Of a DNA stretch of 64,000 nt, positions 12,801 to 25,560 are shown piece after piece. How positions within the stretch are numbered: the first letter of the stretch is position 1; each line of letters starts with the position of its first letter. The DNA is from Symsagittifera roscoffensis (taxonomy: Eukaryota > Xenacoelomorpha > Acoela > Convolutidae). Below the pieces are notes generated by a model. It was not told the DNA's origin. It did no database searches and was given only the letters and a program-made list of their open reading frames with translations. The stretch spans positions 84,501,847 through 84,565,846 of the forward strand of contig NC_087064.1 in assembly GCF_963678635.1 (NCBI RefSeq). Direction: 5' to 3'. The position numbers and the translations under genes were made by a program.

Positions 12801-15720
12801 GACCTGTTGAAGACGAGGCGATTGGAAGCCACGCGTGATAAAGGACGCGCGTCTTTCTAGAAGTAAAATTCAATGTTCATCAGTTTGATATTAGATGACC
12901 TGTTGAAAACGAGGAGATTGGAAGTCACGCGTGGTGAAGGACGCGTGTCTAGCTAGTAATAAATGTCAGTGTTCATCATTTTTATATTAGCTGACCTGTT
13001 GAAAACGAGGCGATTGGAAGTCACGCGTGGTGAAGGACGCGTGTCTTGCTATTAATAAAGGTCAATGTTCGTCGTTTTTATTTCAGGTGACCTGTCGAAG
13101 AGGAGGTGATTGGAAGCCATGCGTGGTAAAGGACGCGCGTCTAGCTAGTAATAAATGTCAGTGTTCATCATTTTTATATTAGCTGACCTGTTGAAAACGA
13201 GGCGATTGGAAGTCACGCGTGGTGAAGGACGCGTGTCTTGCTATTAATAAAGGTCAATGTTCGTCGTTTTTATTTTAGGTGACCTGTTGAAGACGAGGCG
13301 ATTGGAAGCCACGCGTGATAAAGGACGCGCGTCTTTCTAGAAGTAAAATTCAATGTTCATCAGTTTGATATTAGATGACCTGTTGAAAACGAGGAGATTG
13401 GAAGTCACGCGTGGTGAAGGACGCGTGTCTTGCTAGAAATAAATTTCAATGATCATCAATTTGATATTAGCTGACCTGTTGAAAACGAGGCGATTGGAAG
13501 TCACGCGTGGTGAAGGACGCGTGTCTTGCTATTAATAAAAGCTCAATGTTCGTCGTTTTTTTTTATGTGACCTGTTGAAGACGAGGCGATTGGAAGCCAC
13601 GCGTGGCAAAGGACGCGCGTCTTGCTAGAAGTAAATTTCAATGTTCATCAATTTGATATTAGCTGACCTGTTGAAAACGAGGCGATTGGAAGTCACGCGT
13701 GTCTTGCTATTAATAAATGTCAATGTTCGTCGTTTTTGTTTTAGGTGACCTGGTGAAGACGAGGCGATTGGAAGCCATGCGTGGTAAAGGACGCGCGTCT
13801 TGCTGGTGATAAATGTCAGTGTTCATCGTTTTTAAAATAGGTGACCTGTTGAAGACGAGGCGATTGGAAGCCACGCGTGGTAAAGGACGCGCGTCTTGCT
13901 AGTAATAAATGTAAATGTTCATCATTTTTGTATTAGGTGACCTGTTGAAGACGAGGCGATTGGAAGTCACGCGTGGTGAAGGTCGCGTGTCTTGCTATTA
14001 ATAAATGTCATTGTTCGTCGTTTTTATTTTAGGTGACCTGTTGAAGACGAGGCGATTGGAAGCCACGCGTGGTAAAGGACGCGCGTCTTGCAAGAAGTAA
14101 ATTTCAATGTTTATCAATTTGATATTAGCTGACCTGTTAAAAACGAGACGATTGGAAGTCACGCGTGGTGAAGGACGCGTGTCTTGCTATTAATAAATGT
14201 CAATGTTCGTCGTTTTTGTTTTAGGTGACCTGTTGAAGACGAGGCGATTGGAAGCCATGCGTGGTAAAGGACACGCGTCTTGCTGGTGATAAATGTCAGT
14301 GTTCATCGTTTTTAAAATAGGTGACCTGTTGAAGACGAAGCGATTGGAAGCCATGCGTGGTAAAAAACCCGCGTCTTGCTGGTGATAAATGTCAGTGTTC
14401 ATCGTTTTTAAAATAGGTGACCTGTTGAAGACGAGGCGATTGGAAGCCACGCGTGATAAAGGACGCGCGTCTAGCTAGTAAAAAATGTCAGTGTTCATCA
14501 TTTTTATATTAGCTGACCTGTTGAAAACGAGGCGATTGGAAGTCACGCGTGGTGAAGGACGCGTGTCATGCTATTAATAAAGGTCAATGTTCGTCGTTTT
14601 TATTTTAGGTGACCTGTTGAAGACGAGGCAATTGGAAGCCACGCGTGATAAAGGACGCGCGTCTTGCTAGAAGTAAAATTCAATGTTCATCAATTTGATA
14701 TTAGATGACCTGTTGAAAACGAGGCGATTGGAAGTCACGCGTGGTGAAGGACGCGTGTCTTGCTAGAAATAAATTTCAATGATCATCAATTTGATATTAG
14801 CTGACCTGTTGAAAACGAGGCGATTGGAAGTCACGCGTGGTGAAGGACGCGTGTCATGCTATTAATAAAGGTCAATGTTCGTCGTTTTTATTTTAGGTGA
14901 CCTGTTGAAGACGAGGCAATTGGAAGCCACGCGTGATAAAGGACGCGCGTCTTGCTAGAAGTAAAATTCAATGTTCATCAATTTGATATTAGATGACCTG
15001 TTGAAAACGAGGCGATTGGAAGTCACGCGTGGTGAAGGACGCGTGTCTTGCTAGAAATAAATTTCAATGATCATCAATTTGATATTAGCTGACCTGTTGA
15101 AAACGAGGCGATTGGAAGTCACGCGTGGTGAAGGACGCGTGTCTTGCTATTAATAAAAGCTCAATGTTCGTCGTTTTTTTTATGTGACCTGTTTGAAGAC
15201 GAGGCGATTGGAAGCCACGCGTGGTAAAGGACGCGCGTCTTGCTAGAAGTAAATTTCAATGTTCATCAATTTGATATTAGCTGACTTGTTGAAAACGAGG
15301 CGATTGGAAGTCACGCGTGTCTTGCTATTAATAAATGTCAATGTTCGTCGTTTTCATTTTAGGTGACCTGTTTGAAGACGAGGCGATTGGAAGCCACGCG
15401 TGGTAAAGGACGCGCGTCTTGCTAGAAGTAAATTTCAATGTTTATCAATTTGATATTAGCTGACCTGTTAAAAACGAGACGATTGGAAGTCACGCGTGGT
15501 GAAGGACGCGTGTCTTGCTATTAATAAATGTCAATGTTCGTCGTTTTTGTTTTAGGTGACCTGTTGAAGACGAGGCGATTGGAAGCCATGCGTGGTAAAG
15601 GACGCGCGTCTTGCTGGTGATAAATGTCAGTGTTCGTCGTTTTTAAAATAGGTGACCTGTTGAAGACGAGGCGATTGGAAGCCACGCGTGGTAAAGGACG
15701 CGCGTCTTGCTAGTAATAAA
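9841..15720 (+). repeat. B zone 4: 10-mer blocks and deletion monomers
   Basis: The segment around 10,561-10,740 recurs almost base for base at 11,521-11,700, exactly 960 bp (10 x 96) later. A 288-bp (3 x 96) repeat is marked by GCGTGTCATGC at 14,561 and 14,849. Four monomers lack 14 bp in the GC-rich core (about 9979, 10252, 13693 and 15312). The zone also has units with AAGCTCAATGTTCG followed by a long T run and TATGTGACC (9,840, 13,560, 15,175), and a GGTGATAAATGTCAGTG subtype followed by TTTAAAATAGG. Confidence 0.85.
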
Positions 15721-18700
15721 TGTCAATGCCAACATAATTATGTTAGATGACCTGTTGAATGAAGACGAGTCGATTGGAAGCCACGCGTGGTAAAGGACGC
15801 GAGTCTTGCTAGAAATAATTGTTAATGTTCATCATTTTTTTATTAGGTGACCTATTAAAGACGAGGCGATTGGAAGCCATGCGCGGTAAAGGTCGCGCGT
15901 CTTGCTAGTAATTATTGTAAATGTTCATCATTTTTTTATTAGGTGACCTGTTAGAGACGAGGCGATCGGCAGCCACGCGAGGTAAAGGACTCGCGTCTTG
16001 CTAGTAATAAATGTCAATGTTCATCACTTTTGTTTTACGTTACCTGTTGAAGACGAGGCGATTAGAAGCCACGCGTGGTAAAGGACGCGCGTCTTGCTAG
16101 TGATAAGTGTCAATGTTCATCATTTTTTTATTAGGTAATCTGTTAAAGACGAGGCAATTGGCAGCCACGCGTGGTAAAGGACTCGCTTCTTGCTAGAAGT
16201 AAAATTCAATGTTCATCAATTTGATATTAGAAGACCTGTTGAAAACGAGGCGATTGGAAGTCACGCGTGGTGAAGGACGCGTGTCTTGCTAGAAATAAAT
16301 TTCAATGATCATCAATTTGATATTAGCTGAACTGTTGAAAACGAGGCGATTCGAAGTCACGCGTGGTGAAGGACGCGTGTCTTGCTATTAATAAAAGCTC
16401 AATGTTCGTCGTTTTTATTTTATGTGACCTGTTGAAGACGAGGCGATTGGAAGCCACGCGTGGTAAAGGACGCGCGTCTTGCTAGAAGTAAATTTCAATG
16501 TTCATCAATTTGATATTAGCTGACCTGTTGAAAACAAGGCGATTGGAAGTCACGCGCGGTGAAGGACGCGTGTCTTGCTGTTAATAAATGTCAATGTTCG
16601 TCGTTTTTATTTCAGGTGACCTGTTGAAGACGAGGTGATTGGAAGCCGCGCGTGGTAACGGACGCGCGTCTTGCTAGTAATAAATGTCAATGTTCGTCAT
16701 TTCTATGTTAAGTGACTTGTTGAAGACGAGGCGATTGGAAGCCACGCGTGGTGAAGGACGCGTGTCTTGCTATTAATAAATGTCAATGTTCGTCGTTTTT
16801 GTTTTAGGTGACCTGTTGAAGACGAGGCGATTGGAAGCCATGCGTGGTAAAGGACGCGCGTCTTGCTGGTGATAAATGTCAGTGTTCATCGTTTTTATAA
16901 TAGGTGACCTGTTGAAGACGAGGCGATTGGAAGCCACGCGTGGTAAAGGACGCGTGTCTTGCTAGTAATAAATGTCAATGCCATCATTTTTATGTTCGGT
17001 GACCTGTTGAATGAAGACGAGTCGATTGGAAGCCACGCGTGGTAAAGGACGCGCGTCTTGCTAGAAAAAAATGTCAATGTTCATCATTTTTTTATTGGGT
17101 GACCTATTAAAGACGAGGCGATTGGAAGCCATGCGCGGTAAAGGTCGCGCGTCTTGCTAGTAATAATTGTAAATGTTCATCATTTTTTTATTAGGTGACC
17201 TGTTAGAGACGAGGCGATCGGCAGCCACGCGAGGTAAAGGACTCGCGTCTTGCAAGTAATAAATGTCAATTTTCATCAATTTTGTTTTACGTTACCTGTT
17301 GAAGACGAGGCGATTAGAAGCCACGCGTGGTAAAGGACGCGCGTCTTGCTAAAGATGAATGTCAATGCCATCATTTTTATGTTCGGTGACCTGTTGAATG
17401 AAGACGAGTCGATTGGAAGCCACGCGTGGTAAAGGACGCGCGTCTTGCTAGAAAAAAATGTCAATGTTCATCATTTTTTTATTGGGTGACCTATTAAAGA
17501 CGAGGCGATTGGAAGCCATGCGCGGTAAAGGTCGCGCGTCTTGCTAGTAATAATTGTAAATGTTCATCATTTTTTTATTAGGTAATCTGTTAAAGACGAG
17601 GCGATTGGAAGCCACGCGCGGTAAAAGACGCGCGTCTTGCTAGTAATAAATGTAAATGATCATCATTTTTGTATTAGGTGACCCGTTGAAGACGAGGCGA
17701 TTGGCAGCCACGCGTGGTAAAGAACTCGCGTCTTGCTAGTAATAAATGTCAGTGTTCATCATTTTTTTATTAGCTGACCTGTTGAAGACGATGCGATTGG
17801 AAGCCACGCGTGGTAAAGGACGCGCGTCTTGCTAGTGATAAGTGTCAATGTTCATCATTTTTATATTAGGTAATCTGTTAAAAAAGAGGCGATTGGAAGC
17901 CACGCGCGGTAAAAGACGCGCGTCTTGCTAGTAATAAATGTAAATGTTCATCATTTTTGTATTAGGTGACCTGTTGAAGACGAGGCGATTGGCAGCCACG
18001 CGTGGTAAAGGACTCGCGTCTTGCTAGTAATAAATGTCATTGTTCATCGTTTTTATATTTGGTGATCTGTTGAAGACGAGGCGATTGGAAGCCACGCGTG
18101 GTAAGGGACGCGCGTCTTGCTAGTAAAAAAATGTCAATCTTCGTCGTTTTTCTATTAGTTGACCTGTTGAAGACGATGCGATTGGAAGCCGCGCGTGGTA
18201 AAGGACTCGCGTCTTGCTAGTAATAAATGTCATTGTTCATCGTTTTTATATTTGGTGATCTGTTGAAGACGAGGCGATTGGAAGCCATGCGCGGCAAAGG
18301 TTGCGCGTCTTGCTAGTAATAATTGTAAATGTTCATCATTTTTTTATTAGGGGACCTGTTAGAGACGAGGCGATCGGCAGCCACGCGAGGTAAAGGACTC
18401 GCGTCCTGCTAGTAATAAATGTCAATGTTCATCATTTTTATATTAGGTGACTTGTTGAAAACGAGGTGATTGAAAGCCGCGCGTGGTAACGGACGCGCGT
18501 CTTGCTAGTAATAAATGTCAATGTTCGTCATTTTTATATTAGGTGACCTGTTGAAGACGAGACGTTTGGAAGCCACGCGTGGTAAAGGACGCGTGTCTTG
18601 ATAGAAGTAAGTTTCAAAGTTCATCAATTTGATATTAGTTGACCTGTTGAAAACGAGGCGATTGGATGTCACGCGTGGTGACGGACGCGTGTCTTGCTAT

Positions 18701-21700
18701 TAATAAATGTCAATGTTCGTGATTTTTATTAGCTGACCTGTTGAAGAAGAGGCGATTGGAAGCCACGTGTGGTGAAGGACCTGTGTCTTGCTAGAAATAA
18801 ACGTCAATGTTCATCAATTTTTTATTAGCTGACCTGTTGAAGAAGAGGCGATTGGAAGCCACGTGTGGTAAGGGACGCGCGTCTTGCTAGTAAAAATGTC
18901 AATCTTCGTCGTTTTTATATTAGGTGACCTGTCGAAGAGGAGGTGATTGGAAGCCATGCGTTGTAAAGGAAGCGCGTCTAGCTAGAAGTAAAATTCAATG
19001 TTCATCAATTTGATATTAGCTGACCTGTTGAAAACGAGGCGATTGGAAGTCACGCGTGATGAAGGACGCGTGTCTTGCTAGAAATAAACGTCAATGTTCA
19101 TCAATTTTGTCTTACGTGATCTGTTAAAAAAGAGGCGATTGGAAGCCACGCGCGGTAAAAGACGCGCGTCTTGCTAGTAATAAATGCAAATGTTCATCAT
19201 TTTTGTATTAGGTGACCTGTTGAAGACGAGGCGATTGGCAGCCACGCGTGGTAAAGGACTCGCGTCTTGCTAGTAATAAATGTCATTGTTCATCGTTTTT
19301 ATATTTGGTGATCTGTTGAAGACGAGGCGATTGGAAGCCACGCGTGGTAAAGAACTCGCGTCTTGCTTGTAATAAATGTCAGTGTTCATCATTTTTTTAT
19401 TAGCTGACCTGTTGAAGACGATGCGATTGGAAGCCACGCGTGGTAAAGGACTCGCGTCTTGCTAGTAATAAATGTCCTTGTTCATCGTTTTTATATTTGG
19501 TGATCTGTTGAAGACGAGGCGATTGGAAGCCATGCGCGGTAAAGGTCGCGCGTCTTGCTAGTAATAATTGTAAATGTCCATCATTTTTTTTATTAGGGGA
19601 CCTGTTAGAGACGAGGCGATCGGCAGCCACGCGAGGTAAAGGACTCGCTTCCTGCTAGTAATAAATGTCAATGTTCATCAATTTTGTTTTACGTGACCTG
19701 TTGAAGACGAGGCGATTAGACGCCACGCGTGGTAAAAGGCGCGCGTCTTGCTAGTGATAAATGTCAATGTTCATCATTTTTTTAGTAGATAATCTGTTAA
19801 AGATGAGGCGATTGGAAGCCACGCGCGGTAAAAGACGCGCGTCTTGCTAGTAATAAATGTAAATGTTCATCATTTTTGTATTAGGTGACCTGTTGAAGAC
19901 GAGGCGATTGGCAGCCACGCGTGGTAAAGGACTCGCGTCTTGCTAGTAATAAATGTCAGTGTTCATCATTTTTATATTAGCTGACCTGTTGAAGACGATG
20001 CGACTGGAAGCTACGCGTGGTAAAGGACGCGCGTCTTGCTAGTGATAAGTGTCAATATTCATCATTTTTTTATTAGGTAATCTGTTAAAAAAGAGGCGAT
20101 TGGAAGCCACGCGCGGTAAAAGACACGCGTCTTGCTAGTAATAAATGTAAATGTTCATCTTTTTTGTATTAGGTGACCTGTTGAAGACGAAGCGATTGGC
20201 AGCCACGCGTGGTAAAGGACTCGCGTCTTGCTAGTAATAAATGTCAGTGTTCATCCTTTTTATATTTGGTGACCTGTTGAAGACGAGGCGCTTGGAAGCC
20301 ACGCGTGGTAAAGGACGCACGTCTTGCTGGTGATAAAAGTCAGTTTTCATCGTTTTCATATTAGATGGCCTGTTGAAGACTAGGCGATTGGAAGCCACGC
20401 GCGGTAAAAGACGCGCGTCTTCCTAGTAAGAAATGTAAATGTTCATCATTTTTGTATTAGGTGACCTGTTGAAGACGAGGCGATTGACAGCCACGCGTGG
20501 TAAAGGACTCGCGTCTTGCTAGTAATGAATATCAGTGTTCATCGTTTTTATATTAGGTGATCTGTTGAAGACGATGCGATTGGAAACCACTCGTGGTAAA
20601 GGACGCGCGTCTTGCTAGTGATAAGTGTCAATGTTCATCATTTTCTTATTAGGTAATCTGTTAAAAAAGAGGCGATTGGAAGCCACGCACGGTAAAAGAC
20701 GCGCGTCTTGCTAGTAATAAATGTAAATGTTCATCATTTTTGTATTAGGTGACCTGTTTAAGACGAGGCGATTGGCAGCCACGCGTGGTAAAGGACTCGC
20801 GTCTTGCTAGTAATAAATGCCATTGTTCATCGTTTTTATATTAGGTGACCTGTTGAAGACGATGCGATTGGAAGCCACGCGTGGTAAAGGACGCACGTCT
20901 TGCTGGTGATAAAAGTCAGTTTTCATCGTTTTCATATTAGATGGCCTGTTGAAGACGAGGCGATTGGAAGCCACGCGCGGTAAAAGACGCGCGTCTTCCT
21001 AGTAAGAAATGTAAATGTTCATCTTTTTTGTATTAGGTGACCTGTTGAAGACGAAGCGATTGGCAGCCACGCGTGGTAAAGGACTCGCGTCTTGCTAGTA
21101 ATAAATGTCAGTGTTCATCGTTTTTATATTTGGTGACCTGTTGAAGACGAGGCGATTGGAAGCCACGCGTGGTAAAGGACGCACGTCTTGCTGGTGATAA
21201 AAGTCAGTTTTCATCGTTTTCATATTAGGTGGCCTGTTGAAGACGAGGCGATTGGAAGCCACGCGCGGTAAAAGACGCGCGTCTTGCTAGTAATAAATGT
21301 AACTGTTCATCATTATTGTATTAGGTGACCTGTTTAAGACGAGGCGATTGGCAGCCACGCGTGGTAAAGGACTCGCGTCTTGCTAGTAATAAATGCCATT
21401 GTTCATCGTTTTTATATTAGGTGACCTGTTGAAGACGATGCGATTGGAAGCCACGCGTGGTAAAGGACGCGCGTCTTGCTAGTGATAAGGGTCAATGTTC
21501 ATCATTTTTTTATTAGGTAATCTGTTGAAGACGAGGCGATTGGCAGCCACGCGTTGTAAAAGAATCGCGTCTTGCTAGTATTAAATGTCAGTGTTCATCG
21601 TTTTTGTATTAGGTGACCTGTTGAAAACGATGCGATTGGAAGCCACGCGTGGTAAAGGACGCGCGTCTTGCTAATAATAAATGTAAATGTTCATCATTTT

Positions 21701-24700
21701 TGTAAAAGGTGACCTGTTGAAGACGAGGCGATTGGCAGCCACGCGTGGTAAAGGACTCGCGTCTTGCTAGTAATAAATGTCAGTGTTCATCGTTTTTATA
21801 TTAGGTGACCTGTTGAAGACAAGGCGATTGGAAGCCACGCGTGGTAAAGGACGCACGTCTTGCTGGTGATAAATGTCAGTGTTCATCGTTTTTATATTAG
21901 GTGACCTGTTGAAGACGAGGCGATTGGAAGCCACGCGTGGTAAAGGACGCGCGTCTTGCTAGTAATAAATGGCAATGCCATCATTTTTATGTTAGGTCAC
22001 CTGTTGAATGAAGACGAGTCGATTGAAAGCCACTTGTGGTAAAGGACGCGCGTCTTGCTCGAAATAAATGTCAATGTTCATCATTTTTTATTAGGTGACC
22101 TATTAAAGACGAGGCGATTGGAAGCCACGCGCGGCAAAGGTCGCGCGTCTTGCTAGTAATAATTGTAAATGCTCATCATTTTTCATTAGGTGACCTGTTA
22201 GAGACGAGGCGATCGGCAGCCACGCGTGGTAAAGGACTCGCGTCTTGCTTGTAATAAATGTCAATATTCATCCATTTTGTTTTACGTGACCTGTTGAAGA
22301 CGAGGCGATTAGAAGCCACGGGTGGTAAAGGACGCGCGTCTTGCTAGTGATAAATGTCAATGTTCATCATTTTTATTTTAGCTGACCTGTTGAACACGAT
22401 GCGATTGGAAGCCACGCGTGGTAAAGGACTCGGGTCTTGCTAGAAGTAAAATTCAAAGTTCATCAATTTGATAATAGCTGACCTATTAAAGACGAGGCGA
22501 TCGGCAGCCACGCGTGGTAAAGGACTCGCGTCTTGCTAGTAATAAATGTCAATGTTCATCAATTTTGTTTTACGTGACCTGTTGAAGACGAGGCGATTAG
22601 AAGCTACGCGTGGTAAAGGACTCGCGTCTTGCTAGAAGTAAAATCAAATGTTCATCAATTTGATATTAGCTGACCTGTTGAAAACGAGGCGATTGGAAGC
22701 CACGCGTGGCGAAGGACGCGTGTTTTGCTAGAAACAAACGTCAATGTTCATCAATTTTTTATTAGCTGACCTGTTGAAGAAGAGGCGTTTGGAAGCCACG
22801 CGTGGTAAAGGACGCGCGTCTTGCTAGTAATAAATTTCAATGCCATCATTTTTATGTTAGGTCACCTGTTGAATGAAGACGAGTCGATTGAAAGCCACGC
22901 GTGGTAAAGGACGCGCGTCTTGCTCGAAATAAATGTCAATGTTCATCATTTTTTTATTAGGTGACCTATTAAAGACGAGGCGATTGGAAGCCACGCGCGG
23001 AAAAGGTCGCGCGTCTTGCTAGTAATAATTGTAAATGCTCATCATTTTTCATTAGGTGACCTGTTAGAGACGAGGCGATCGGCAGCCAGGCGTGGTAAAG
23101 GACTCGCGTCTTGCTAGTAATAAATGTCAATATTCATCAATTTTGTCTGACGTGACCTGTTGAAGACGAGGCGATTAGAAGCCACGGGTGGTAAAGGACG
23201 CGCGTCTTGCTAGTGATAAATGTCAATGTTCATCATTTTTATATTAGCTGACCTGTTGAACACGTTGCGATTGGAAGTCACGCGTGGTAAAGGACTCGGG
23301 TCTTGCTAGAATCAAAATTCAAAGTTCATCAATTTGATATTAGCTGACCTATTAAAGACGAGGCGATTGGAAGCCACGCGCGGTAAAGGTCGCGCGTCTT
23401 GCTAGTAATAATTGTAAATGTTCATCATTTTTTATTAGGTGACCTGTTAAAGATGAGGCGATCGGCAGCCACGCGTGGTAAAGGACTCGCGTCTTGCTAG
23501 TAATAAATGTCAATGTTCATCATTTTTTTATTAGGTGACCTATTAAAGACGAGGCGATTGGAAGCCACGCGCGGAAAAGGTCGCGCGTCTTGCTAGTAAT
23601 AATTGTAAATGCTCATCATTTTTCATTAGGTGACCTGTTAGAGACGAGGCGATTGGCAGCCAGGCGTGGTAAAGGACTCGCGTCTTGCTAGTAATAAATG
23701 TCAATATTCATCAATTTTGTCTGACGTGACCTGTTGAAGACGAGGCGATTAGAAGCCACGGGTGGTAAAGGACGCGCGTCTTGCTAGTGATAAATGTCAA
23801 TGTTCATCATTTTTATATTAGCTGACCTGTTGAACACGTTGCGATTGGAAGCCACGCGTGGTAAAGGACTCGGGTCTTGCTAGAAGTAAAATTCAAAGTT
23901 CATCAATTTGATATTAGCTGACCTATTAAAGACGAGGCGATTGGAAGCCACGCGCGGTAAAGGTCGCGCGTGTTGCTAGTAATAATTGTAAATGTTCATC
24001 ATTTTTTATTAGGTGACCTGTTAAAGATGAGGCGATCGGCAGCCACGCGTGGTAAAGGACTCGCGTCTTGCTAGTAATAAATGTCAGTGTTCATCGTTTT
24101 TATATTAGGTGACCTGTTGAAGACAAGGCGATTGGAAGCCACGCGCGGTAAAAGACGCGCGTCTTGCTAGTAATAAATGTAAATGTTCATCATTTTTGTA
24201 TTAGGTGACCTGTTAAAGACGAGGCGATTGGCAGCCACGCGTGGTAAAGGACGCACGTCTTGCTGGTGATAAATGTCAGTGTTCATCGTTTTTATATTAG
24301 GTGACATGTTGAAGACGAGGCGATTGGAAGCCACGCGTGGTAAAGGACGCGCGTCTTGCTAGTAATAAATGTCAATGCCATCATTTTTATGTTAGGTCAC
24401 CTGTTGAATGAAGACGAGTCGATTGAAAGCCACGCGTGGTAAAGGACGCGCGTCTTGCTCGAAATAAATGTCAATGTTCATCATTTTTTATTAGGTGACC
24501 TATTAAAGACGAGGCGATTGGAAGCCACGCGCGGCAAAGGTCGCGCGACTTGCTAGTAATAATTGTAAATGCTCATCATTTTTTATTAGCTGACCTGTTA
24601 GAGACGAGGCGATCGGCAGCCACGCGTGGTAAAGGACTCGCGTCTTGCTTGTAATAAATGTCAATATTCATCCATTTTGTTTTACGTGACCTGTTGAAGA

Positions 24701-25560
24701 CGAGGCGATTAGAAGCCACGGGTGGTAAAGGACGCGCGTCTTGCTAGTGATAAATGTCAATGTTCATCCTTTTTATATTAGCTGACCTGTTGAACACGAT
24801 GCGATTGGAAGCCACGCGTGGTAAAGGACTCGGGTCTTGCTAGAAGTAAAATTCAAAGTTCATCAATTTGATACTAGCTGACCTATTAAAGACGAGGCGA
24901 TCGGCAGCCACGCGTGGTAAAGGACTCGCGTCTTGCTAGTAATAAATGTCAATGTTCATCAATTTTGTTTTACGTGACCTGTTGAAGACGAGGCGATTAG
25001 AAGCTACGCGTGGTAAAGGACTCGCGTCTTGCTAGAAGTAAAATCAAATGTTCATCAATTTGATATTAGCTGACCTGTTGAAAACGAGGCGATTGGAAAC
25101 CACGCGTGGTGAAGGACGCGTGTTTTGCTAGAAACAAACGTCAATGTTCATCAATTTTTTATTAGCTGACCTGTTGAAGAAGAGGCGATTGGAAGCCACG
25201 CGTGGTAAGGGACGCGCGTCTTGCTGGTAAAAATGTCAATTTTTGTCGTTTTTATATTAGGTGACCCGTCAAAGAGGAGGTGATTGGAAGCCATGCGTGG
25301 TAAAGGACGCGCGTCTTGCTAGTAATAAATGTAAATGTTCATCATTTTTTATTTGGTGACCTGTTAGAGACGAGGCGATCGGCAGCCACGCGTGGTAAAG
25401 GACTCGCGTCTTGCTAGTAATAAATGTCAATGTTCATCAATTTTGTTTTACGTGACCTGTTGAAGACGAGGCGATTAGAAGCCACGCGTGGTAAAGGACG
25501 CGCGTCTTGCTAGTGATAAGTGTCAATGTTCATCATTTTTTTTAGGTAATCTGTTAAAGA
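15721..25560 (+). repeat. B zone 5: CGGCAGCC and ACTCGCGT subtypes
   Basis: Subtype composition changes near 15.7 kb. New forms include GCGATCGGCAGCC with GGACTCGCGTC, CCACGCGCGG with AAGACGCGCGTC or AGGTCGCGCGTC, and 100-bp units with TTGAATGAAGACGAGTCG. Positions 21,841-22,800 recur at 24,241-25,200, exactly 2,400 bp (25 x 96) apart, with only scattered differences. The CCATCATTTTTATGTT marker also recurs at 16,981 and 17,368 (387 bp). The GTCACGCG subtype is rare here, appearing near 16.25-16.4 and 18.65-19.1 kb. Confidence 0.85.

Noticed and set aside
14190-14450. Short minus-strand open frames in satellite B (also near 8,288, 16,895, 17,276, 19,400 and 31,862)
   Set aside because: They span two or three B monomers, repeat the same peptide fragment and occur only where local variants remove recurrent stops.
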